The position numbers were made by a program, and so were the translations under genes. Positions 1-5,925 of a stretch of 6,888 nucleotides of DNA are shown piece by piece; position 1 is the stretch's first letter, and every line of letters begins with the position of its first letter. The stretch comes from a bacterium (GTDB taxonomy: Bacteria; Bacteroidota; Ignavibacteria; Kapaibacteriales; UBA2268), in assembly GCA_024710535.1 (NCBI GenBank), contig JANJUO010000138.1, positions 1 to 6,888 of the forward strand, read 5' to 3'. The notes beneath the pieces are model-generated. The model was given only the letters and a program-made list of their open reading frames with translations, was not told the origin of the DNA and made no database searches.

Positions 1-324
1 GGAAATTATATTAATATAGATAATAATTTAACATTTCCTGAGAATAGTATTTTTCTTGATTTTTATAAAGAATTATCAATTGGATTTGCATATCATTTGA
101 GAATCAATATGATTAGTGAGAGATATGATTATAATTATGAATACGGAATTACAAAAACTTTGAAAGATTTTTATAATGTATCGTTGTTTGTATCTCAAAA
201 GTTCAAAGCAAATTCTTCAGTTTTTGTGGAAATCAATAATTTTTTGGATAGTTATTATGAAACTTTTCATGGTTTTCCACAAAATGGACTAAATTTTAAA
301 GTTGGAATAAACTTAATTTTTTAA
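1..324 (+). CDS. C-terminal fragment of an outer-membrane beta-barrel protein, TonB-dependent-receptor type
   Basis: The reading frame is open from base 1 to the TAA at 322-324, giving 107 residues of a protein that starts outside the window. What is seen is typical of the end of a TonB-dependent receptor barrel. There are alternating hydrophobic/polar strands, then an NNFLDSYYE motif (residues 75-83) matching the 'NNLLDKxYE' pattern before the last strand, then GFPQNGLNFKVGINLIF, which ends on the C-terminal phenylalanine that the BAM machinery recognises in outer-membrane proteins. Such receptors import siderophores, cobalamin or glycans using TonB energy; the ligand cannot be told because the plug domain and most of the barrel are missing. 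A TTG at 97 could be mistaken for a start, but the frame plainly continues upstream. A non-TonB outer-membrane barrel is the main alternative. Confidence 0.75.
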   Translation, partial: GNYINIDNNLTFPENSIFLDFYKELSIGFAYHLRINMISERYDYNYEYGITKTLKDFYNVSLFVSQKFKANSSVFVEINNFLDSYYETFHGFPQNGLNFKVGINLIF

Positions 325-325
325 A

Positions 326-364
326 ATGAGTAATAACATACTTATTTTTTTGCTAATTTTGTAA
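326..364 (+). other. Twelve-codon hydrophobic mini-ORF, probably not a gene
   Basis: An ATG one base after the stop of the barrel gene opens a frame reading MSNNILIFLLIL and then stops with TAA. It looks like the beginning of a signal peptide or membrane anchor that ends before any mature protein. It may be the remnant of a lost small exported or lipoprotein gene, a leader peptide, or chance in AT-rich DNA. No continuation was found in the same frame before the aminotransferase gene starts. A possible promoter element (354-361) overlaps its end. Confidence 0.15.
354..361 (+). promoter_or_regulatory. Possible Bacteroidota-type -7 element upstream of the aminotransferase gene
   Basis: TAATTTTG fits the TAnnTTTG -7 consensus known from Bacteroides exactly, and its distance to the ATG at 391 would leave a leader of roughly two dozen bases. 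No convincing TTG -33 element lies 17-23 bases upstream, and such matches arise easily by chance in AT-rich DNA. The gap 325-390 shows no hairpin terminator, so read-through from the barrel gene is equally possible. Confidence 0.25.
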
Positions 365-382
365 TTGTTTTTTAATCAAAAT

Positions 383-387
383 GGTGA
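383..387 (+). promoter_or_regulatory. Shine-Dalgarno-like GGTGA before the aminotransferase gene
   Basis: GGTGA is complementary to the anti-Shine-Dalgarno end of 16S rRNA and ends three bases before the ATG at 391. It supports that start over the overlapping out-of-frame ATG at 381, which stops after seven codons. Confidence 0.4.
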
Positions 388-390
388 AAT

Positions 391-1584
391 ATGCCCGGAT
401 TTGAAATTTTTGGTGATGAAGAAAGAAAAGAAGTTAATGATGTATTATCAACCGGCGTCTTGTTTAGATATGGATTTGATAATGCTCGTAATGATCATTG
501 GAAAGCAAAATCGTTTGAAAAAGAGTTTTCTCAATATATGAATGTGGAGCATTGCTTATTGCTTTCAAGTGGCACAAGTGCTCTCACAACCGCATTAACA
601 GCAATGGGTATTGGTGCAAATGACGAAGTAATTGTTCCTCCATTTACATTTGTTGCTACTGTTGAAGCCGTGATTGCTGTTGGAGCAATTCCAATTTTTG
701 CCGATGTTGATGATACTTTATGCCTATCTCCGAAGTCTGTTTTATCTAAAATTTCGGATAGAACCAAGGCGGTTATCGTTGTTCACATGTGTGGCTCGAT
801 GGCTCATATCGATGAACTTCAGCAAATTTGCAAATCAAAAAACATTTTCTTAGTTGAAGATTCTTGCCAAGCAACAGGTTCCGATTTTAATGGCAAAAAA
901 ATTGGTACTTTTGGCGATGTAGGATGTTTTTCGTTCGATTCAGTTAAAACAATTACCTGCGGAGAAGGTGGTGCAATTATAACAAATAACTATGATATTT
1001 ATTCAAAATCTGATGCGTATTCGGATCACGGTCATGACCATATTGGAAATGACAGAGGAAAGGAAGGGCACCCAATTATTGGAATGAATTATAGAATTAG
1101 TGAATTAAATGCGGCTGTCGGATTGGCACAATTGAGGAAAATTGACAAAATTATCGAAATTCAAAGAAAAAATCAAATTGCGCTTGAAGAAATTCTGCTC
1201 AAATACGATTTTATAAAGTTAAGAAATGTTCCTGATAAAAAAGGGGATAGCGCAACTTTTATCTCATTCTTTGCTGAAACAGAAGAGCAGGCAAGAAATT
1301 TGACTTCTATTTTGCAAAAAAATGGTTTTGATGGAGTATTTTATTGGTATGATAATAATTGGCATTATATCCGTAAATGGGAGCATATCACTAATCTCAT
1401 CACTGCCAACAGATTAGGATTGCATAATTACAAAGAATTACCTGATTATAATAATCTTGATTTGCATCAATCTGACGCAATTATTAGCAGATTGATTTCA
1501 ATTCAAATCAAAATATCTTGGTCGGAATCCGAAGTTCAAAGAAGAAGAGAGTTATTGGATAAATCTTTGATGGAATTAATATAA
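391..1584 (+). CDS. PLP-dependent DegT/DnrJ/EryC1/StrS sugar aminotransferase, KdnA-like (8-amino-3,8-dideoxy-octulosonate transaminase)
   Basis: This 397-residue protein is a complete fold-type I aminotransferase of the sugar-modifying DegT/StrS family. Visible landmarks are the phosphate-binding GTSAL loop (61-65), VPPFTFVAT (82-90), VEDSCQA with Asp157 for the PLP pyridine nitrogen, FSFDSVKTITCGEGG with Lys186 as the Schiff-base lysine, and NYRISELNAA (233-242). Subfamily-like features are the PGFEIFGDEE start, the GVLFRYGFDNARNDHWKA block (22-39), SDHGHDH (211-217) and FYWYDNNWHYIRKWEH (317-332). From memory these match KdnA of Shewanella, which with the oxidase KdnB converts Kdo to 8-amino-Kdo for the LPS inner core. 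That identity is inference: no kdnB or other Kdo gene lies in the window, and the enzyme could serve another nucleotide- or keto-sugar. It acts in the cytoplasm. The ComEA-like gene follows after one base, so the two are probably co-translated. Confidence 0.9.
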   Translation: MPGFEIFGDEERKEVNDVLSTGVLFRYGFDNARNDHWKAKSFEKEFSQYMNVEHCLLLSSGTSALTTALTAMGIGANDEVIVPPFTFVATVEAVIAVGAIPIFADVDDTLCLSPKSVLSKISDRTKAVIVVHMCGSMAHIDELQQICKSKNIFLVEDSCQATGSDFNGKKIGTFGDVGCFSFDSVKTITCGEGGAIITNNYDIYSKSDAYSDHGHDHIGNDRGKEGHPIIGMNYRISELNAAVGLAQLRKIDKIIEIQRKNQIALEEILLKYDFIKLRNVPDKKGDSATFISFFAETEEQARNLTSILQKNGFDGVFYWYDNNWHYIRKWEHITNLITANRLGLHNYKELPDYNNLDLHQSDAIISRLISIQIKISWSESEVQRRRELLDKSLMELI

Positions 1585-1585
1585 A

Positions 1586-2101
1586 ATGAGTGGCTCAAAT
1601 TTCATCAATGAAGTTAAGACTTCACTTGGATTGGCAAAATATGAAATTGCCGTTCTTGGTGTAATTTTGGGCGGACTTGTTGCAGGCTTGATTATTAAGC
1701 AATTCAACAATAATGAAGCAAATGAACTTGAGTTGCTTAATACTCATATTTACAATACGCTTGACAGTATTGCGGAAGCAGAAAAAACTACTTATATTGG
1801 TACGGATTTAAAGGGCGATGTTGTTGAAGAATTAAAAAGTGCAGATACTGTGGTTAAAAAGGAAGAATTTTTTCCTTCTGCAAAGAAAAAAGAAATGCCG
1901 CAGGTAAATGCAAAAATTAACTTAAACACGGCATCTCGTGTTGAATTGATGAAATTACCGGGAGTGGGCGAGGCAACTGCCGATAAAATTATTGATTACC
2001 GAAATAATTCAAAATTCCAATCTCCTGAAGAAATTATGAAAGTGAAAGGAATTGGAATTAAAAAGTTCGAAAAGATGAGAGAATTTATCGAAGTAAGATA
2101 A
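1586..2101 (+). CDS. Membrane-anchored helix-hairpin-helix protein, ComEA-like
   Basis: The 171-residue product has a short N-terminal segment, one clear membrane helix (about residues 21-38, IAVLGVILGGLVAGLIIK), a polar charged linker (39-108) and a C-terminal tandem helix-hairpin-helix domain (about 110-170). The domain opens with INLNTAS (111-117), followed by hairpins LPGVGEATADKI (124-135) and VKGIGIKKFEKM (153-164). This arrangement is that of ComEA, the membrane-tethered DNA receptor that binds incoming double-stranded DNA on the outer face of the inner membrane during natural transformation. The HhH domain also occurs in other DNA-binding proteins, so competence is inferred from the family only; no comEC or pilus gene is in the window. 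The start lies one base after the aminotransferase stop, which suggests translational coupling. A membrane topology with the HhH domain outside is likely but not proven. Confidence 0.82.
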   Translation: MSGSNFINEVKTSLGLAKYEIAVLGVILGGLVAGLIIKQFNNNEANELELLNTHIYNTLDSIAEAEKTTYIGTDLKGDVVEELKSADTVVKKEEFFPSAKKKEMPQVNAKINLNTASRVELMKLPGVGEATADKIIDYRNNSKFQSPEEIMKVKGIGIKKFEKMREFIEVR

Positions 2102-2142
2102 ACTATTGATAATTAAATATATTAAAATATTCACTTAATAAA

Positions 2143-2170
2143 TTGTTGAACTCAAAATTATATAATTTTA
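2143..2170 (+). promoter_or_regulatory. Weak candidate promoter for gcvT
   Basis: In the 81-base AT-rich gap 2102-2182, a TTG (2143-2145) is followed after 17 bases by TAATTTTA (2163-2170), one mismatch from the Bacteroidota TAnnTTTG element. A TATAAT overlaps at 2161-2166. The implied leader would be only a few bases long. The gap shows no terminator hairpin, so read-through from the upstream genes is also possible. Confidence 0.2.
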
Positions 2171-2182
2171 GGAATTAAAAAA

Positions 2183-3283
2183 ATGATTAAAACAACTAAT
2201 TTTACTGAAATTCATAAGCAACTCAATGCCAAAATGGTTGAGTTTGCCGGCTACACTATGCCAATTCAATATCCAAAAGGCATTATTGCTGAGCATAATT
2301 TGGTTAGAAATTCTGTTGGCGTGTTTGATGTTTCTCACATGGGCGAATTTGAAGTTCGTGGTAACGATGCTTTGAAATTTGTTCAGAAAATTACTACTAA
2401 TGATGCTTCGAAATTAGCAAAATGGGGCATTCAATATTCTGCTATGTGCTTTGAAAATGCAGGTATTGTTGATGATTTGCTGGTATATTACATTGATGAC
2501 AATTTCTATATGCTGGTTGTTAATGGCGCTAATATCGAAAAAGATTGGAACTGGTGCGTGAAAAATGCAGAAGGTATGGATTTGGAATTAACTAATGTTA
2601 CTGATGATGTTAATCTTTTGGCTGTTCAGGGACCAAATTCTCGTGCTACTTTGCAGAAACTTACTTCTACTGATATGAGTGATGATAATTTGAAATACTA
2701 CAATTTCAAACTTGGAAATCTTGCAAATACTGAAATGATTATCTCAAGAACTGGTTATACAGGTGAATTAGGCTATGAATTGTATTTCCGTGGCAGTGAA
2801 GAAGTTGCAAAAGATGTTTGGAATGCTATTTTTGAAGCTGGTGCAGAATTTGGCATCGAAGCTGTTGGCTTAGGTTGCAGAGATACTCTTCGATTAGAAA
2901 AAGGCTATATGCTATATGGTAATGATATTGATGAAAATACTAATACGCTCGAAGCAGGTTTGGGATGGATCACTAAATTAGCAAAAGGCGAGTTCAATGG
3001 AAGCGATATTCTCACAAAAGTTAAAGAAGAAAAGCCAAAAAGAAACCTGGTTGCGTTTGTAAGCAATGCGGAAAGATTTATTCCAAGACATCATTACAAG
3101 ATTTTTGTTGGTGATGAAGAGGTAGGTTTTGTTACAAGCGGAAATTTATCTCCTACTTTAAACAAGCCAATTGGAATGGGATATGTAAAAGCAGAATTCA
3201 AAGCCCTTGGAACTATTATTGAGATCGAAGCACGCGGCAAAAGATTTCCAGCTGAAGTTGTGAAAGCTCCATTTGTTTCTTAA
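2183..3283 (+). CDS. gcvT: Glycine cleavage system T protein (aminomethyltransferase)
   Basis: The 366-residue product is full length for GcvT. In the cytoplasm this enzyme takes the aminomethyl group carried on the lipoyl arm of H protein and passes its carbon to tetrahydrofolate, giving 5,10-methylene-THF and ammonia. Seen in order: KMVEFAGYTMPIQY (17-30), GVFDVSHMGEFEV (46-58), ENAGIVDDLLVYY (91-103) with the Asp97/Asp98 pair that includes the family's catalytic aspartate, LLAVQGPNS (145-153), SRTGYTGELGYEL (188-200) in the folate-binding region, GLGCRDTLRLEKGY (229-242), and the C-terminal barrel with IPRHHYKI (300-307), GFVTSGNLSPTLNKPIGMGY (315-334). A GGAA twelve bases before the ATG is a weak ribosome site. 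gcvH and gcvP are not adjacent, so the gene appears to stand alone, ended by the terminator at 3309-3350. Codons are strongly T-ending (AAT 24 of 28 Asn). Confidence 0.97.
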   Translation: MIKTTNFTEIHKQLNAKMVEFAGYTMPIQYPKGIIAEHNLVRNSVGVFDVSHMGEFEVRGNDALKFVQKITTNDASKLAKWGIQYSAMCFENAGIVDDLLVYYIDDNFYMLVVNGANIEKDWNWCVKNAEGMDLELTNVTDDVNLLAVQGPNSRATLQKLTSTDMSDDNLKYYNFKLGNLANTEMIISRTGYTGELGYELYFRGSEEVAKDVWNAIFEAGAEFGIEAVGLGCRDTLRLEKGYMLYGNDIDENTNTLEAGLGWITKLAKGEFNGSDILTKVKEEKPKRNLVAFVSNAERFIPRHHYKIFVGDEEVGFVTSGNLSPTLNKPIGMGYVKAEFKALGTIIEIEARGKRFPAEVVKAPFVS

Positions 3284-3308
3284 TTCGTAACAGTTTAATA
3301 AATTAATG

Positions 3309-3350
3309 CACCTTCTGAAGTTTTTTATGCTTTAGAAGGTGTTTTTTTTT
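3309..3350 (+). terminator. Rho-independent terminator after gcvT
   Basis: A 12-base arm (3309-3320, CACCTTCTGAAG) pairs with 3330-3341 (CTTTAGAAGGTG) with one G-T wobble, across a 9-base loop, followed directly by nine T residues (3342-3350). It lies 25 bases past the gcvT stop and separates that transcript from pgi. Confidence 0.92.
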
Positions 3351-3426
3351 AAATAAATGATAATTCTTATATTTTCAAACCAAATAAAAAAAAATATGTA
3401 TATTAATTTTTTTATACTAATGTGTA

Positions 3427-3468
3427 TTTGATTATTTTTGAATAATTATAATTTGAAAACTAATTTTT
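3427..3468 (+). promoter_or_regulatory. Candidate promoter region of the pgi operon
   Basis: The AT-rich gap after the terminator must hold the promoter for pgi. Two overlapping readings are possible. One is TTTG (3427-3430), a 16-base spacer and TATAAT (3447-3452). The other is TTTG (3437-3440), a 20-base spacer and TAATTTTT (3461-3468), one mismatch from TAnnTTTG. The first leaves a more reasonable leader of about 20 bases. Exact elements are uncertain because the region is so T-rich; no operator or riboswitch fold was recognised. Confidence 0.35.
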
Positions 3469-3472
3469 TTAT

Positions 3473-3476
3473 GGTG
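3473..3476 (+). promoter_or_regulatory. Shine-Dalgarno-like GGTG before pgi
   Basis: GGTG ends four bases before the ATG at 3481 and resembles the GGTGA before the aminotransferase gene. An ATG at 3471 overlaps it out of frame and stops after seven codons, so 3481 is the start of pgi. Confidence 0.3.
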
Positions 3477-3480
3477 CTTT

Positions 3481-5124
3481 ATGCAAATAACTGAATACAA
3501 AATTTGGAAAGAATTATCCGACCATCACAAAAATATTTCTAAATTTAAAATGCGCGATTTATTTGCGGCTGATGCTAATAGATTCGATATTTTTTCGATT
3601 AAGTTCAACAACATTCTTTTCGATTATTCCAAAAATATTATCAATCACGAAACAATGAAATTGCTCTTTGATTTAGCAAGAAAGGTGGAATTAGATGTTT
3701 GGATTGAGAAAATGTTTGAAGGAGAGAAAATAAACTTCACTGAAAACCGGGCAGTTCTGCATACGGCGCTTCGAAATAAATCAAATAAGTCTATAAAAGC
3801 AGATGGCTGGGATGTGATGCCTAAAGTTAACGCTGTAAAATTACAAATGAAAGAGTTTGTTGATACCGTTAACTCTGGATTATGGAAGGGCTGTACAAAC
3901 AAAGCTATCACTGACGTGGTAAATATTGGAATTGGCGGCTCAGATCTTGGTCCTGCGATGGTTGTTGAAGCTCTCAAGCCTTACAAAGTAAAAAATTTGA
4001 ATGTACATTTCGTGTCTAATGTGGACGGAACTGATATTGCGGAGACACTTAAAAAGTTGAATCCGGAAACCACTCTTTTTGTGATTGCATCTAAGACTTT
4101 CACGACTCAAGAAACTATGACCAACGCTCGAACTGCTAAAAAATGGATCTTAGAAAAAATTGCTAACAAGGAAAGCGATATCAAAAAGCATTTCGTTGCT
4201 CTTTCTACCAATGAAAAAGCTTGTGTCGCATTTGGAATTGACCCAAAAAACATGTTCGCATTCTGGAATTGGGTGGGCGGAAGATATTCCCTTTGGTCAG
4301 CAATTGGTTTGTCGATTGCTTTAGCTATCGGCTGGGATAATTTTGAAGAATTACTTACTGGGGCGTGCGAAATGGATGTTCATTTCCGCGAAACTCCTTT
4401 CGAGAGGAATATTCCTATCATTATGGCGTTGCTTGGTGTTTGGTATGCAAATTTCTTTAATTCTTCGACTTACGCAATTATTCCTTATGACCAATATCTT
4501 TCTAAATTTCCGGATTTTCTTCAGCAATTGGATATGGAGTCTAACGGTAAGAGGGTCAATAGAAAAGGCGAGTTTGTAAATTATTCCACCGGTCCGGTAA
4601 TTTGGGGCACTTGTGGAACCAATGCTCAGCATTCGTTCTTCCAATTAATTCATCAGGGAACGCAGATGATTCCTGCGGATTTCCTTGCCGCAGTTCACTC
4701 TCATAATTCAATCGATGAGCATCATGATATTCTCCTTGCGAATTTCTTTGCTCAAACTGAGGCGCTGATGAAAGGCAAATCGATAGAGGAAGCAAGTCAC
4801 GAGTTGAAGTCTCAAGGTTTACCAGAGGAGGAAATTAAGAAACTTTTGCCGCATAAAGTTTTTCCGGGCAATTCTCCAACTAATACGATTATGTATAAAA
4901 AGCTTACGCCGAATATGTTAGGCAATCTGATTGCAATGTATGAGCATAAAGTCTTTGTTCAAGGCATCATTTGGCAACTTAATTCATTCGATCAATGGGG
5001 CGTAGAGCTTGGCAAACAATTAGCAGGCAAAATTCTTAACGAACTACAATACAATGAACAAAAAATTAATTCCCATGACGCATCCACAAATGGCTTAATT
5101 AATTTTTACAAGAATTTGAGATAA
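3481..5124 (+). CDS. pgi: Glucose-6-phosphate isomerase
   Basis: The 547-residue product matches the length of the E. coli-type enzyme and interconverts glucose 6-phosphate and fructose 6-phosphate in the cytoplasm, linking glycolysis, gluconeogenesis and sugar-precursor supply. It shows both SIS-type sugar-phosphate domains. Landmarks are NIGIGGSDLGPAM (148-160), FVSNVDGTDI (177-186), SKTFTTQET (204-212) for phosphate binding, the family signature NWVGGRYSLWSAIG (263-276), QQLDMESNGK (348-357) with the catalytic Glu353, GTNAQHSF (379-386) with His384, and the second signature FDQWGVELGKQLAGKILN (503-520) with Lys512. All expected catalytic residues are present. It follows a terminator and intergenic promoter region and is the first gene of a likely operon: the exported hydrolase begins 30 bases after its stop. 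Confidence 0.98.
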   Translation: MQITEYKIWKELSDHHKNISKFKMRDLFAADANRFDIFSIKFNNILFDYSKNIINHETMKLLFDLARKVELDVWIEKMFEGEKINFTENRAVLHTALRNKSNKSIKADGWDVMPKVNAVKLQMKEFVDTVNSGLWKGCTNKAITDVVNIGIGGSDLGPAMVVEALKPYKVKNLNVHFVSNVDGTDIAETLKKLNPETTLFVIASKTFTTQETMTNARTAKKWILEKIANKESDIKKHFVALSTNEKACVAFGIDPKNMFAFWNWVGGRYSLWSAIGLSIALAIGWDNFEELLTGACEMDVHFRETPFERNIPIIMALLGVWYANFFNSSTYAIIPYDQYLSKFPDFLQQLDMESNGKRVNRKGEFVNYSTGPVIWGTCGTNAQHSFFQLIHQGTQMIPADFLAAVHSHNSIDEHHDILLANFFAQTEALMKGKSIEEASHELKSQGLPEEEIKKLLPHKVFPGNSPTNTIMYKKLTPNMLGNLIAMYEHKVFVQGIIWQLNSFDQWGVELGKQLAGKILNELQYNEQKINSHDASTNGLINFYKNLR

Positions 5125-5154
5125 TTTTTGATTATTAAATCCAAAAAATATAGC

Positions 5155-5925
5155 ATGAGATACACAGATTTTTTCAAAAAGATCATCTTTTTGCATTTCC
5201 TTTTCATAATAATCGCAGGCAGTATTTCCTGCGATTATATTTCAAATGTGTTTGCAACCGAAAAAGACTGGAGCAAAGAGCCCCTAAACATACTTTTTAT
5301 CGGCAATAGTTTCACCCATTACAACGATGGAGTAGATGTAGAATTAGGAAGACTATTTGCATCCTCCATTCCACAATTAAAAATCCACTATGATAAAGTT
5401 GCAGTCGGCGGCGAACGATTAATAGGCCATTTTAAAAAAGGCGATGCCTTAGTCAAGATAAACGCATACCACTGGGACAAAGTCATACTCCAAGAATACA
5501 GCAACTACCCGATTTCTAACAAGCCGGACTTCTACAAATACGCAAAATTGTTCTACGAAAGTATTTCTGAGTGTGGAGCCGAAACTATTTTCTTTATGAC
5601 ATGGGCTTACGAGGGTAACGATGAAATGACCCCGTTATTAGCATCTGCTTACAACAGTATAGGAAACGAACTTGGCTGTCGAGTTGTTCCCGTTGGGCTG
5701 GCATTTAGCAAAATGCTCAAAAAATATCCCGAAATTAACTTATACGCAGACTACAAACACCCGAACAAAGAAGGAACTTACCTTATAGCCTGCTGTTTCT
5801 ACGCCTTTTTGACCGAACAATCTCCTATTGGAATAAATTATATCGGTGCAATTGAACCCCGAATTGCTAAGATTTTGCAAGAAACTGCTTGGGAAGTAGT
5901 TGGTAAACGATTAAATTCAAAATGA
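5155..5925 (+). CDS. Exported SGNH/GDSL-type hydrolase (DUF4886-like)
   Basis: From the ATG at 5155 the product has 256 residues. The N-terminus (MRYTDFFKKIIFLHFLFIII, 1-20) is a Sec signal: two lysines, then a hydrophobic core. Cys26 in AGSISC could be lipidated, but the lipobox is poor; cleavage after VFA (32-34) is an alternative. The catalytic layout is SGNH-like: ILFIGNSFTHYNDG (46-59) with Ser52, VAVGGERL (82-89) supplying the block II glycine, VILQEYS (110-116) in the block III position with Gln113 instead of the usual Asn, and ADYKHPNKEGTYL (198-210) with Asp199 and His202. The VxLQExS pattern recalls DUF4886 proteins. It probably removes acyl or acetyl esters from a glycan outside the cytoplasm; the substrate is unknown. 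A TTG start at 5128 is possible but would lengthen the n-region. Its stop overlaps the acyltransferase start (ATGA). Tyr and Asn codons are mostly C-ending, unlike its neighbours. Confidence 0.85.
   Translation: MRYTDFFKKIIFLHFLFIIIAGSISCDYISNVFATEKDWSKEPLNILFIGNSFTHYNDGVDVELGRLFASSIPQLKIHYDKVAVGGERLIGHFKKGDALVKINAYHWDKVILQEYSNYPISNKPDFYKYAKLFYESISECGAETIFFMTWAYEGNDEMTPLLASAYNSIGNELGCRVVPVGLAFSKMLKKYPEINLYADYKHPNKEGTYLIACCFYAFLTEQSPIGINYIGAIEPRIAKILQETAWEVVGKRLNSK

Noticed and set aside
97..324. TTG at 97 as the start of a small 75-residue gene
   Set aside because: The same frame is open to base 1 and reads as continuous beta-barrel sequence, so this is the tail of a larger gene.
531..767. 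Minus-strand open frame of 78 codons
   Set aside because: It lies inside the conserved N-terminal part of the aminotransferase gene, whose motifs are clear on the + strand; its translation shows no family features.
2102..2182. Possible terminator after the ComEA-like gene
   Set aside because: Only short A/T pairings are present, with no stable stem followed by a T run.
3351..3480. Possible riboswitch or small RNA before pgi
   Set aside because: The stretch is almost all A and T with no conserved aptamer-like elements or stable stems that I can see.
3645..3977. Minus-strand open frame of 110 codons
   Set aside because: It is antisense to well-conserved pgi sequence, including the GIGGSDLG region, and shows no recognisable domain.
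4343..4795. Three further open frames, one on + (4343-4579) and two on - (4351-4644, 4556-4795)
   Set aside because: All overlap the catalytic half of pgi in other frames; they are chance frames.
5128..5154. TTG at 5128 as the hydrolase start
   Set aside because: The ATG at 5155 gives a more normal signal peptide with lysines directly before the hydrophobic core; no ribosome site clearly favours the TTG. Not fully excluded.
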